Origin: Streptomyces sp. NBC_01262
GTDB lineage: Bacteria; Actinomycetota; Actinomycetes; Streptomycetales; Streptomycetaceae
Length of the DNA: 64,000 nucleotides
Assembly (NCBI RefSeq): GCF_036226365.1
Contig: NZ_CP108462.1
Span: 9,222,501-9,286,500 of the forward strand
Direction: 5' to 3'
The notes under the pieces were generated by a model. That model ran no database searches. It was not told the DNA's origin and saw nothing but the letters and a program-made list of their open reading frames with translations. The translations under genes and the position numbers were made by a program. Of the stretch, positions 34,481 to 43,314 are shown in pieces. How positions within the stretch are numbered: the stretch's first letter is position 1; each line of letters opens with the position of its first letter.

Positions 34481-35854
34481 TCAGCTGCCCTGCTTCAGCA
34501 GCTCGTTGGCCTTGTCCTGGGCGTCCTTGACCGCTTGGGCCGCGCTCTTCTTGCCCTGCATGGCCAGCTGCACCTGGGCGACGATGGCGTTCTGCACGGC
34601 CGGGGAGAGGCTGGTCTGGTAGGCGGTGGTGGTCTTGAGCTGCTCGGAGACCAGCTTGCGGGCCTGTGCGAAGGCGTCGTTGCCGGTGACCGTGGTGAAG
34701 AACGGGTCGTCCAGCGAGGTCGTGGTCGTCGGGAAGATCACGACGGCCGGGTCCTTGCACCAGGCTGTCTGGTTCTGCGCGTTGGTGAGGAACTCGGCGA
34801 ACGACAGCGCGGTGGCGGCGTGCTTGCTGGTCGCGGCGACCCCGATGTACTGCGGGGCGCCGGTGGTGTGGCCGAGCGCGTCGAAGGGCTGCTGGCCGAC
34901 GCCGGTCTTGGCGTAGACCGACGGGCTGTTCTGCTTCACGAAGCGTACGAAGCTCGGGTTCGTCGAGCCGTACGCGACCTGGCCCTGGCTGTACGGCGTG
35001 GAGGGGTCGTTGCTGGAGGACAGCGAGTCCTTCGGCATGGCGCCCTCCTTGTACAGCTTCGCCATCCAGGAGACCCACTGGGTGGTCCGGGGGTCGCTGG
35101 CGAAGACGGCGGACTTGCCGTCGGAGGACAGGGTCTTGATGTTCATCTGGTCCCAGTCGGCCGGTATGCGCCAGATCGGGTTGGCCATCGTGGCGAAGTA
35201 CTTGCCCTTGGCTGCCTTGGCCACCTTCTCGTAGTCGGCGAACAGCCCGAAGATGGTGGTCGGCGGCTTGGCCGGGTCGATGCCGGACTTCTTGAGCATC
35301 TCGGTGTTGTACGTGAGGAGGATGCCGCCGGTGTACCAGGGGAGCACCGTGTGCACCGACGCGCCCGAGGCGTCCTTCATGGTGCTGGAGTTCCAGAAGG
35401 CCGGGACGAAGGGCTTGGAGGCGGAGGGGTCCTTGACGCCGACGTTGAGCAGGTAACCGGCCTTGGTGAGGGGCGTCGCGGTCTCGGAGTTGAGGTTGAT
35501 GACGTCGGGCAGTGTGCAGGCCTGGGCGTCGGCGACGTTGCGCTGGGTGAACTGCGAGTCGCCCGGGTCGTCGATCCACTTGACGGAGGCGCCGGGGTGG
35601 GCCTTCTCGAACGCCTTGATGACGCCGTTGAAGAAGCTCCCGAAGTCTTTCTTCAGGTTGGTGGTCTGGAAGGTGATCTTGCCCGTGATGTCACCTGTCA
35701 GCGCGCCGGAGCCGACATTGCCCTTGTCGACCTTGCAGCCGCCGGCGGTGGCGTCGCCGCTGCCGGAGTCGCCGCCCGACAGGCCGCAGCCCGCCGAGGT
35801 CAGTGTCAGCACGACGATTGCGGCCAGGGGTCCGGTCAGTCTTCCTACACGCAT
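34481..35854 (-). CDS. Extracellular sugar-binding lipoprotein (CUT1 ABC importer)
   Basis: A 457-residue solute-binding protein. The signal peptide ends in lipobox TSAGC with the acylated Cys at residue 23, followed by a Gly/Ser/Asp-rich linker. SBP_bac_1 features include AFEKAHPGASVKWIDDPG, TLPDVINLNSETATPL and WYTGGILLTYNTEML. ATG at 35854 has AGGAGGG. The ligand is unknown; neighbouring GH38, GH3 and GH-A enzymes suggest a mannose- or GlcNAc-containing oligosaccharide. Confidence 0.93.
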   Translation of the reverse strand: MRVGRLTGPLAAIVVLTLTSAGCGLSGGDSGSGDATAGGCKVDKGNVGSGALTGDITGKITFQTTNLKKDFGSFFNGVIKAFEKAHPGASVKWIDDPGDSQFTQRNVADAQACTLPDVINLNSETATPLTKAGYLLNVGVKDPSASKPFVPAFWNSSTMKDASGASVHTVLPWYTGGILLTYNTEMLKKSGIDPAKPPTTIFGLFADYEKVAKAAKGKYFATMANPIWRIPADWDQMNIKTLSSDGKSAVFASDPRTTQWVSWMAKLYKEGAMPKDSLSSSNDPSTPYSQGQVAYGSTNPSFVRFVKQNSPSVYAKTGVGQQPFDALGHTTGAPQYIGVAATSKHAATALSFAEFLTNAQNQTAWCKDPAVVIFPTTTTSLDDPFFTTVTGNDAFAQARKLVSEQLKTTTAYQTSLSPAVQNAIVAQVQLAMQGKKSAAQAVKDAQDKANELLKQGS

Positions 35855-35928
35855 TGCTGGGCCCTCCTGCGGGGGTTCGGGCTGCCTCGACCGCTGACCT
35901 CGTCGGCAGGGGAGTCGCCCTCGAATGC

Positions 35929-35981
35929 TGGTTCAATCCACCAAGGTGGACGAGTATTGGTGAAACAGTGGACCAGAATTC
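35929..35981. promoter_or_regulatory. Candidate RpiR boxes upstream of the importer operon
   Basis: TGGTTCAATCCACCA (35929-35943) differs by one base from the word at 40989-41003. A second element CAGTGGACCAGAATTC (35966-35981) resembles the one at 41017-41031. They lie 75-127 bp upstream of the binding-protein start. Confidence 0.6.
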
Positions 35982-36063
35982 ATCGGAGGTCAATGCCCCA
36001 CAAGGTTGCGTTTGTGTTCCGACACTCAGCTCGCGAGTCGCGTCGTCTCCGCAAAACAGCAGG

Positions 36064-36714
36064 TCAGTGACGGTGCTCGTGATCCGGGTGGCCGGGGTCG
36101 CCGGGATGCTCGTACCCCGGCGAGTACACGACATCCGATCGCTCGCGGTCCAGCCAGAGGAAGAACGCACGCCGGCCCATCGCCTGGCGCAGCTCCTTCC
36201 CGATACCGGCCCGGACCTCCTGATACGGCATCAGATCCTCCGGAGCCGTCGCGCCGAAGGGGTCGGCGCCGCGCCGGAGGGCGTCGGGGGTCAGGAAGCG
36301 GTCGGGGTTGCGGAGGTAGTAGTCCCGGAGCGTGCCCTCGGGAAGGTGCTGGAGCGCCTCAAGGTGGGCGAGCAGGGCGCGGGCGGCGGGGGAGTACGCG
36401 AGCGCCGCCGCCACGATGCTGCCCAGCTCGGCGGCGTCGGCCTCGTCCACCGTCAGCACGTCCGGCGGGGCGGTGTCCTCGGGCGGCCGCAGCCCCAGCT
36501 CGGCGCAGGCCCGGCGGGCCAGTTCGTCGGTCACCACCACCTGGGCCGCCCAACGGCGGTGCTGGCGGACGGCGCGGGCCCGGCCCTCGCGGTACGCCTC
36601 CGGATCCCGTGGCGGGGTGACGGCCAGCAGCGCCTCGACCCGGTCGGTGCCGAGCGGATCGCCGTGCACCAGCGCGGCCACCTCTGCCGGGGCATGGACG
36701 TGGGTGTGCGTCAT
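36064..36714 (-). CDS. Unrecognised protein translated with the GH38 mannosidase
   Basis: A 216-residue soluble protein that I cannot place. His-rich ends stand out: MTHTHVHAP at the start and EHPGDPGHPDHEHRH at the end, suggesting metal binding. The middle is helical (AALAYSPAARALLAHLEALQ; LRDYYLRNPDRFLTPDALRR). ATG at 36714 overlaps the GH38 stop (ATGA), so the two are coupled. A role in zinc supply to the zinc-dependent mannosidase is an appealing guess with no direct evidence. Confidence 0.7.
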   Translation of the reverse strand: MTHTHVHAPAEVAALVHGDPLGTDRVEALLAVTPPRDPEAYREGRARAVRQHRRWAAQVVVTDELARRACAELGLRPPEDTAPPDVLTVDEADAAELGSIVAAALAYSPAARALLAHLEALQHLPEGTLRDYYLRNPDRFLTPDALRRGADPFGATAPEDLMPYQEVRAGIGKELRQAMGRRAFFLWLDRERSDVVYSPGYEHPGDPGHPDHEHRH

Positions 36715-39700
36715 TCGGTGACCTCCAGCACCACGGCCTCGGTGTACGCCACGCTGCCGTGCCAGGCGATCTTGGCCATCAGCCAGTACGCGCCCGGGGG
36801 CACGGCCGCGCCGTCCACCACGACGCGGACCTCTGTCACCTCGCCCGGGGCAGCCGTGAAGCCCTGGCAGGCCGGGGCGACGCCGGTCCAGGTGCCCCAG
36901 GGGGACAGCGCCCACACGGTGCCGTTCACCGGTCCGCGGCTGGTGTTGCGTACGGTCACGGGCACTTCGCGGCGCTCCCCCCTGCGTACGGTGACGCGGT
37001 CGGCGGCCAGCGCGCAGACCAGAGCCGGCCCCGGTGCGCCGGCGCCCGGGACGTCGAGGGCGACCACGTCCTCGTACGCCTGGCCGCCGTGCTCCAGGCG
37101 GGCGGTGAGCCAGTGCCGGCCGGGCGCCGCGTCCGGCGCGGGCACGACGGTGACCTCGCCGACGGTGAAGCCCCCGGGGCCCAGGGCGAAGGGCACCTGC
37201 TCCGGCTCGGCCCGCCAGCCAGGCGGCACCTGGAGGCGGACGGTGCCGGAGACCGGGGCGTCGGTGTACTCCGAGCCGATCCGCAGGGTCGCGGTGACCG
37301 GGCCGGTGGCGGTGAGCGCGACGGGGGAGAGATAGGCCCCGACCGGGAGATTGCCGCGCGGGGCCGGGCCGGAGTTCTGCAGCCAGTACCGGGCGGGGAC
37401 GGGCTGGGCGGGCTCGTACGCGGACACGCCGGGCCCCGGACCGGCGGGCCGGGCCCCGGCGGTGGGGGTGAGCAGCACGGTGGCGACCTCGTAGCCGCCC
37501 AGGCCGGTGCTCACCGAGCCGTCCCGCTCCGGCGTCAGCGCCTCGCCCGGGTTCTCCAGTACGTCGGCGCTCGCCGCCGCCGTCCAGGCCCGCGGCCCAC
37601 TCAACCGCGTCTGCACCGGCCGTCCTGACACCTCGTGGACGCGTACCGCGATCCCGCGCGAAGGGTCGGACGGCACCGCACTGCCCCGCGCGAGCGGCGA
37701 GCCGCCCGGCTTGAGGGCATCGACGATCACCTCGCCCTCCGGCTCGACGGCCAGCAGCCGCGCGGACCTGGGCAGGGAGCCGGGCAGGGTGCCGTCGGCG
37801 CCGGCACCGTCACGCAGCTGCGCCGTGAGGGGGTGGTTGAAGTCGTGTCCGTGACGCGGGAGTTGGAGGGCGCGCCAGTCGCCCTCGCCGCCGAGGACCG
37901 CGTAGTCGAAGGTGTGGGTCCAGCGCTGGAGCTGGAAGGCGGAGCCGTCCGGCATGGTGCGGCGCGGCGGGTCGACCCAGATGCCCGAGGGCCAGCCCGT
38001 GCAGGAGCGCATCAGCGACATGTACAGGTCGCCCGAGGTCGTCACGACGCACCCGGGGGTGCCCCGGTTGAGCACGGCGAAGGTGTGGCCGTCCCAGGCG
38101 TCGCCCTCGGGGACGGCTGTCCCGGAGCCCGGCGCGGTGACCTGGAAGGACGCGTCGTCCAGGTCCGCGATCAGCTCGGCGACCGCCTTCGCGTCGTCCT
38201 CGGGCCGCACCCCCGCGACCACCAGCAGGGGCAGTTGGTCGAGCCGGCGCAGGTCCGCCCCGGGCACCCACTCCTCCCGCAGCCCCGCGCGCGGCGCGAC
38301 CCATACGGCCGCCACGCCCCGGGCCTCCAGCTGCCGGTCGAGTTCGGCGGTGTCGCCGCCCAGCGCCTGTGCGACGACCGCGTTGCGCTCCGGCGTGCCC
38401 ACCGCGATCCGCAGGTCGGGCAGGTTGGAGTCCACCTCCAGGTTGCCGTAGCGCGGACCACCCGCGACCGAGGACGTGGCGGTCACCCCGGCCCGCACCA
38501 GCGCGGCCGCCAACTCCGCGCCCAGCTCGCCCGCCTCGTCCCAGGAGGGGAAGACCAGTTCGGCGACCCCGACCGCCCGGTGGACGGGCGGCCCGTCCTG
38601 TCCGTCCCGTACCGCCGCCGTTGCCGTGGCGCCCAGGCCGAACCAGTTGTTCGCCGGGTTGTCCAGCGTCCAGGGGAACTGCTCGCTGTCCACGTCGACG
38701 AAGCCGAAGCCGCGCCCGATCACCGCGTCCGCGACCTCGTGCACCGGCAGCCCGCCCCGCACGGCCGACGGCCAGCGCACCCGGATCAGCCGGTCCGCGC
38801 CGTCGTAGCCGTCGACCGTGGTGCTCGCGTCGACCCGGGCCACCCCGGCCCACAGCGTCAGCCGCTGCGTGCAGCGGAACAGGCCGAGGTCGGAGGTCAC
38901 GGTGATCCGGGAGCCCGCGGGGGAGTGCTCGACGCTCACCCGCGCGGCGACGTCCCGGCTGCGGGCCGCCGTCGTGCCGGTGGGCGTGAGGTGCCAGGGC
39001 CCCTCGCTGAACTTCGGGTGCCGCGGGTACTCCTCCTGGACGACGATCTCGTTCCCCAGGCCCCCGGGGCGCAGCAGGTCCCGTCCGTCCGGCAGCGACC
39101 TCAGCGAGCTGACCCCGCCGCCGCGCGCCGGGTCGACCGTCAGCTCGTAGAACTCGTTGGAGATCGTCAGCCCCTCGCCGGCCTCCCAGCTGGGCACCTC
39201 CCCGCCGGCCAGCGACAGCGCGCGAAGCCCCATCCCGGGCACCTCGGGCACGACGACGCTCAGCGAGCCGTCCTCCTCCCTCACCGCGGGCAGCGGCGCC
39301 CCGTCGTCGCCGACCGGCACCAAGCCGGGGTCAGCCACGGTCAGGACATCGCGGCGCTCCCAGGTCGCCGGGTTGAACACCACCAGGTCCGGCGAGCCCG
39401 AGCCCTCGACGAGGTCCGCCAGCGCCCCGGTCGCGTCGGCGTGCACCTCCTCGGCGAGGTCCACCAGCTCACGCCAGCCGGTCAGCAGGTCGATGTAGAC
39501 CTGATCGGACTCCGAGCCGGTGATCGCGTCGTGGTGGGCGCCGTAGACCACCTGCCGCCAGGCCTTGTCCAGGGCCGCGTCCGGGTACGCCCGGCCGGTC
39601 AGCAGCGAGGCGAGGGTGGCCCAGGCCTCGGCGTCGGCCAGCAGAGTCTCGCCGCGCCGCTGCGCCTGCTTGGTGTCGATGTACGAGACGTCCTTGCCGG

Positions 39701-40964
39701 TGTAGACCGGGTTCATGTCCCGGGTCTGCGGCGAGGGCTTGCGCCCTTCCGCTTCCAGCTCGGCGCGTACGGCGGCGAAGAACTCGCGCGGCAGGGCGCT
39801 GACGAAGCGCGGCCACACGTACCGCTCGTTCCAGTCGCGGTGGATGTCCATCACCCAGCGGCACGGCGGCGCGTAGTCCCCGCCGACCGGCAGCAGCACG
39901 TTCTTGGTGAGCGCGACCTGCTTGAGCCCCTTGAACAGCCGGTACGCGGCCGCTCGCGCCGCGGCGAGGTCCGGGGCGTTGTCGATCGCCCAGCCCGCCC
40001 CGTAGTGGTTGACCATGTACGCCGTGAGCAGCCCGCGGCCCGACGGCGCGATCCAGGAGAACTCGGCGGGGAACTGCATGCGGGTGGGGTCCTTGGGCTG
40101 CTCGCCGAAGATGGCGAGCGTCGGCCCCCACTGGTGGAAGGGGCCGCGCGCCCAGGAGCTGGAGTCGAGCCCGGCGTCGGCCATCAGGCCGGGGAACTGG
40201 GGGTCGTGGCCGAAGGCGTCGAGCTGCCAGGCGGTCTTCGGGTCGGCGCCCATGATGTCGCGCTGGAAGCCGGAGCCGTAGACCGCGTTGCGGATCGTGG
40301 CCTCGGCGCCGGTGAGGTTGGTGTTGGGCTCGTTGTAGGTGCCGCCCATGATCTCGACGCGGCCGGTGCGGATCAGCTCGCGCAGGAAGGCGCGCTCCTC
40401 GGGGAAGGCGTCCCAGTAGGGCTTGAGGTAGTCGATCTCCGCGAGTACGAAGGTGTACGCGGGGTCGCGGCGGGCCAGGTCGCAGTGGGCCCGCACCAGG
40501 CTGAATCCGGACTGGCCGCGCGAGTCGAAGGTGCGGGCCGGCAGGCCGGTGCGGCCCGGGTCGTCCGCGACGTCCCAGGTCTCGGTATAGGCGCCCTGGG
40601 TGTTCCACCAGACCGGGTCGTAGTGGAAGTGGCTGACCATGAACATGGTCCAGCCGGGCTCGGCGGCCTCGAACTCGCCCTGCCACAGCGTCGACTGGTC
40701 CGGTTCGCCGGCGTCCTGCGCGCGCACCGTCACCGGGCACCGCTCGCCGGGCCGCAGCCCGGTGGCGACCGGGACCTCGGCGCGTGCGATGCCGTCGTCC
40801 CCGGTCACGGCCGTCGTCTCCCCGTCGCCGCGGACCTGGGGCCCCTCGACGGTCAGCCGGACGGTGCGGCCGGGCAGGTGGGCTGTCTCGACGAGCAGTA
40901 CCTGGAGGGGCTGCTCCAGGGTGCCGGTGAAGAGCTGGGTGGACTCCACAGAGTTGACGCGCAT
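36711..40964 (-). CDS. GH38 alpha-mannosidase with NEW3-type C-terminal domains
   Basis: A 1417-residue zinc-dependent exo-alpha-mannosidase. The zinc-binding motif HFHYDPVWW sits near residue 112, the nucleophile Asp249 in QLDAFGHDPQFPGLM, and the conserved YGAHHDAITGSESDQVY around 480. A leading beta domain (1-110) and a long C-terminal beta-rich tail including a NEW3-like repeat (about 1200-1410) make it much longer than most bacterial GH38 enzymes. No signal peptide, so mannosides are cut in the cytoplasm. ATG at 40964 carries AGGA. Confidence 0.92.
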   Translation of the reverse strand: MRVNSVESTQLFTGTLEQPLQVLLVETAHLPGRTVRLTVEGPQVRGDGETTAVTGDDGIARAEVPVATGLRPGERCPVTVRAQDAGEPDQSTLWQGEFEAAEPGWTMFMVSHFHYDPVWWNTQGAYTETWDVADDPGRTGLPARTFDSRGQSGFSLVRAHCDLARRDPAYTFVLAEIDYLKPYWDAFPEERAFLRELIRTGRVEIMGGTYNEPNTNLTGAEATIRNAVYGSGFQRDIMGADPKTAWQLDAFGHDPQFPGLMADAGLDSSSWARGPFHQWGPTLAIFGEQPKDPTRMQFPAEFSWIAPSGRGLLTAYMVNHYGAGWAIDNAPDLAAARAAAYRLFKGLKQVALTKNVLLPVGGDYAPPCRWVMDIHRDWNERYVWPRFVSALPREFFAAVRAELEAEGRKPSPQTRDMNPVYTGKDVSYIDTKQAQRRGETLLADAEAWATLASLLTGRAYPDAALDKAWRQVVYGAHHDAITGSESDQVYIDLLTGWRELVDLAEEVHADATGALADLVEGSGSPDLVVFNPATWERRDVLTVADPGLVPVGDDGAPLPAVREEDGSLSVVVPEVPGMGLRALSLAGGEVPSWEAGEGLTISNEFYELTVDPARGGGVSSLRSLPDGRDLLRPGGLGNEIVVQEEYPRHPKFSEGPWHLTPTGTTAARSRDVAARVSVEHSPAGSRITVTSDLGLFRCTQRLTLWAGVARVDASTTVDGYDGADRLIRVRWPSAVRGGLPVHEVADAVIGRGFGFVDVDSEQFPWTLDNPANNWFGLGATATAAVRDGQDGPPVHRAVGVAELVFPSWDEAGELGAELAAALVRAGVTATSSVAGGPRYGNLEVDSNLPDLRIAVGTPERNAVVAQALGGDTAELDRQLEARGVAAVWVAPRAGLREEWVPGADLRRLDQLPLLVVAGVRPEDDAKAVAELIADLDDASFQVTAPGSGTAVPEGDAWDGHTFAVLNRGTPGCVVTTSGDLYMSLMRSCTGWPSGIWVDPPRRTMPDGSAFQLQRWTHTFDYAVLGGEGDWRALQLPRHGHDFNHPLTAQLRDGAGADGTLPGSLPRSARLLAVEPEGEVIVDALKPGGSPLARGSAVPSDPSRGIAVRVHEVSGRPVQTRLSGPRAWTAAASADVLENPGEALTPERDGSVSTGLGGYEVATVLLTPTAGARPAGPGPGVSAYEPAQPVPARYWLQNSGPAPRGNLPVGAYLSPVALTATGPVTATLRIGSEYTDAPVSGTVRLQVPPGWRAEPEQVPFALGPGGFTVGEVTVVPAPDAAPGRHWLTARLEHGGQAYEDVVALDVPGAGAPGPALVCALAADRVTVRRGERREVPVTVRNTSRGPVNGTVWALSPWGTWTGVAPACQGFTAAPGEVTEVRVVVDGAAVPPGAYWLMAKIAWHGSVAYTEAVVLEVTE

Positions 40965-40988
40965 GGGGGAATCCTGGCACCGGCGGTT

Positions 40989-41031
40989 TGGTTCAATCAA
41001 CCATCCGGAGAAAAATATGGTGGATCAATTC
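40989..41031. promoter_or_regulatory. Candidate RpiR boxes upstream of the GH38 gene
   Basis: TGGTTCAATCAACCA (40989-41003, perfect TGGTT/AACCA dyad) and ATGGTGGATCAATTC (41017-41031), 25-67 bp before the mannosidase start. Both words recur upstream of the importer. Confidence 0.62.
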
Positions 41032-41047
41032 TGCATTCCTGGTGGTT

Positions 41048-41959
41048 TCACCGGTTGCGGCGCGCCTTCGCCGAGTGCTGCGGGCTGATGTGATCGGTCA
41101 GGGCGAGCGAGGCGCTGGCCCTGGTGTACGACAGCTGCGCGACCCGTACGTACAGGCAGTCGATGAGCACCAGCACCGAGTGCCGGGCGCCGATGCTGCC
41201 GGTGCGGAAGCTGGTCTCGGCGGAGGAGGAGATGAGCCGGATGTCGGCGGCGCGGGCGAGCGGGGAGCGCGGGTCCGCGGTGATCGCCACGGTGGTGGCG
41301 CCGCGCTCCTTGGCCAGTTCGAAGGGCTCCAGGGTCTCCCGGGTGGAGCCGGAGTGCGAGATGCCGATGGCGACGTCGGACGGGGTGAGCAGGGCGGCCG
41401 AGGTCGCCGCGGCGTGCACCTCGTTCCAGCCGCGCACCGCGCAGCCGATCCGGAACAGCCGCACCTCGGTCTCCAGAGCGACCGCGCCGCTGCCGCCGAC
41501 ACCGTAGACGTCGATCCGCCGGGCGCGGGCGGTGGCCTGGGCGGCCCGCTCCAGCGCGTCGAGGTCGATGCGCTCGATGGTCTGCTGCACGGCCCGCAGA
41601 TCCGCGTGGCCGACGACATTGACCACGCGCTCAAGGCTGTCGTCGGGGGAGATGTCGGGGCCGATCTCGGCGTTGCTCCAGTCCGAGGTCTCGCCGCGCC
41701 CGCGCTCCTTGGCCAGCTCGATCAGCAGGTGCTGGTACGAGTCCAGGCCGATGGCCCGGCAGAAACGGGTGACGGTGGCCTGCGAGGTGCCGGTGCGCCG
41801 GCCCAGCTCGGCGGCGGAGGTGTGGGCGACGGCGGTCGGGTCGGCGAGGATCAGCTCCGCCACCTTCCGCAGCGAGCCGGCCAGCCGGGGCAGCTCTGTC
41901 CGGATCAGCACGGTGACGTCTGTGGAGGCCACGGCGGGGCCGGGGGCTGTCCGTTCCAT
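41048..41959 (-). CDS. RpiR-family transcriptional regulator (HTH + SIS)
   Basis: A 303-residue sugar-phosphate-sensing regulator. The N-terminal HTH_6 is RLAGSLRKVAELILADPTAV, then TSAAELGRRTGTSQATVTRF. The C-terminal SIS domain (about 135-265) has IDVYGVGGSGAVALE and the phosphate-sugar loop GISHSGSTRETLE. ATG at 41959 has GGAG nine bases upstream. Divergent from the SIS-protein gene. Expected to bind the shared boxes near each glycan gene and to respond to a phosphorylated amino sugar. Confidence 0.92.
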   Translation of the reverse strand: MERTAPGPAVASTDVTVLIRTELPRLAGSLRKVAELILADPTAVAHTSAAELGRRTGTSQATVTRFCRAIGLDSYQHLLIELAKERGRGETSDWSNAEIGPDISPDDSLERVVNVVGHADLRAVQQTIERIDLDALERAAQATARARRIDVYGVGGSGAVALETEVRLFRIGCAVRGWNEVHAAATSAALLTPSDVAIGISHSGSTRETLEPFELAKERGATTVAITADPRSPLARAADIRLISSSAETSFRTGSIGARHSVLVLIDCLYVRVAQLSYTRASASLALTDHISPQHSAKARRNR

Positions 41960-42000
41960 GGTGTTCGCGATCTCCTCGTTCTGTGCATGCTCAAGAGCAC

Positions 42001-42017
42001 GAATGTACCAGCCACCA
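42001..42017. promoter_or_regulatory. Candidate RpiR box in the rpiR/SIS promoter
   Basis: GAATGTACCAGCCACCA, 15 of 17 bases identical to 28921-28937, located 42 bp upstream of the rpiR start in the 194-bp divergent gap. Confidence 0.62.
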
Positions 42018-42153
42018 AAGGTGTGACCACCTGAAATTCACGACCGCGTGCGGGTACGGGACCGGCTGGAACTTGTCCGTGAGTGCGGCTCTATGGTTCA
42101 GTGATTCATGTATGTCATGCATCTCTGATGACTCAAGCCACCGGGAGTGTCGC

Positions 42154-42933
42154 GTGTCCGCTGAACGCGTGTCCGCTGAATCCGTCAACGCCGCCGGCTT
42201 TGCCCGCGAGAGCCTTGCAGTCCTGCAGGACCTCACTGAAGCGGCCCGGCCCCAGGTGGCCGAGGCGGCGCGGCTGATCGCGGACTGCGTGGCCGCCGAC
42301 GGCGTGATCCAGGCATTCGGCACCGGCCACTCGCAGGCCGCCGTACTGGAGATCGCGGGCCGGGCCGGCGGCCTGGTGCCCACCAACCGGCTGCAGATCG
42401 CCGACCTGGTGCTCTTCGGAGGCGAGGACCCCTCGGTCCTGGACGACCCGCTGCTGGAGCGGCGGCCCGGCGTCGCCGACCGCCTCTACGCGCTGGCCTC
42501 GCCGCGCCCCGAGGATCTCTTCGTGATCGTCTCCAACTCCGGGGTCAACAGCGTGATCGTGGAGATGGCGCTGCGGGCCAAGGAGCACGGCCACCGCATC
42601 CTCGCCATCACCTCCCTCGCCCACACCCGCTCCGTCGCCGCCGCCCACCCCAGCGGCCGCAAGCTCGCCGACCTCGCCGACGTCGTCCTGGACAACGCCG
42701 CCCCCAGCGGCGACGCCCTCCTCGAACTCCCCGGCGGCGGAGCCATCTGCGCCATCTCCAGCCTCACCGCCGTCATGCTCGTCCAAATGGCCGTCGCCGA
42801 AGCCGGCGCCCTCCTCCTCGCCGCCGGCCACCGCCCCCCGGTCTACGTCTCCGCGAACGTCCCCGGCGGCTTCGAGGGCAACCTCCAACTGGAGAAGCAC
42901 TACGCGGGGCGGATCCGCCGCACGGCGAGCTAG
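42154..42933 (+). CDS. SIS-domain sugar-phosphate protein (UPF0309 family)
   Basis: A 259-residue single-SIS protein (VIQAFGTGHSQAAVLEIAGRAGG; FVIVSNSGVNSVIVEMALRA). The family is UPF0309; from memory an S. coelicolor member was reported as a GlcNAc-6-phosphate dehydratase (NagS), which would suit a GlcNAc locus. GTG at 42154 follows GGGAG; a 15-bp tandem duplication creates a second GTG at 42169. Its TAG and the TAG of the convergent cupin gene share one CTAG. Confidence 0.85.
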   Translation: MSAERVSAESVNAAGFARESLAVLQDLTEAARPQVAEAARLIADCVAADGVIQAFGTGHSQAAVLEIAGRAGGLVPTNRLQIADLVLFGGEDPSVLDDPLLERRPGVADRLYALASPRPEDLFVIVSNSGVNSVIVEMALRAKEHGHRILAITSLAHTRSVAAAHPSGRKLADLADVVLDNAAPSGDALLELPGGGAICAISSLTAVMLVQMAVAEAGALLLAAGHRPPVYVSANVPGGFEGNLQLEKHYAGRIRRTAS

Positions 42934-43307
42934 GGCGTGACCCGGACGCCGGTGGTCCCTTTGTCCTCGTTGCCGTCGCCGGCGTTGACCGTGCCCCGGG
43001 GCTCGAACATCAGCATCCGCGTGCCCTGTTCGGCGCGCGGACGGTGCGGGGTGCCCTTCGGCACCGTGTAGACGTCCAGCGGGTCCAGGGTCACCGTGCC
43101 GCCGGGCATGTCCAGATGGAGCCGGCCCGCCAGCACCAGGAAGAACTCGTCGGTGTCCGCGTGCACATGCTCGTCGAAGTCGCCCTCGACGTTGGCGACC
43201 TTCACGTCGTAGTCGTTGACCTCGGCGAGGACATGCGGGAGCCACTTCTCCGGCACCGCGTCCATCACCGTGGCGATGTTCAGCTTGCCGCTCGTGTTGC
43301 CGCTCAT
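42930..43307 (-). CDS. Cupin domain protein
   Basis: A 125-residue single-domain cupin: metal-ligand motif EGDFDEHVHADTDEFFLVLAG and second motif VPKGTPHRPRAE. Possible small-molecule enzyme or binding protein of unknown substrate. It begins seven bp after the PARG gene, so the pair are co-transcribed. Confidence 0.82.
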   Translation of the reverse strand: MSGNTSGKLNIATVMDAVPEKWLPHVLAEVNDYDVKVANVEGDFDEHVHADTDEFFLVLAGRLHLDMPGGTVTLDPLDVYTVPKGTPHRPRAEQGTRMLMFEPRGTVNAGDGNEDKGTTGVRVTP

Positions 43308-43314
43308 GCCGTTG

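Noticed and set aside
37635-41093. Very long plus-strand open frame (1152 codons) opposite the mannosidase
   Set aside because: It mirrors the codon bias of the GH38 gene, is made of Val/Gly/Arg/His-rich sequence without any domain, and has no ribosome site. Similar antisense frames occur opposite ureC and other genes.
22774-42153. DasR (dre) sites controlling the GlcNAc genes
   Set aside because: I looked for TGGTCTAGACCA-type words at each promoter of the locus and found only the different TGGTTCAAT/CCACCA family and the GATGAATCA palindrome.
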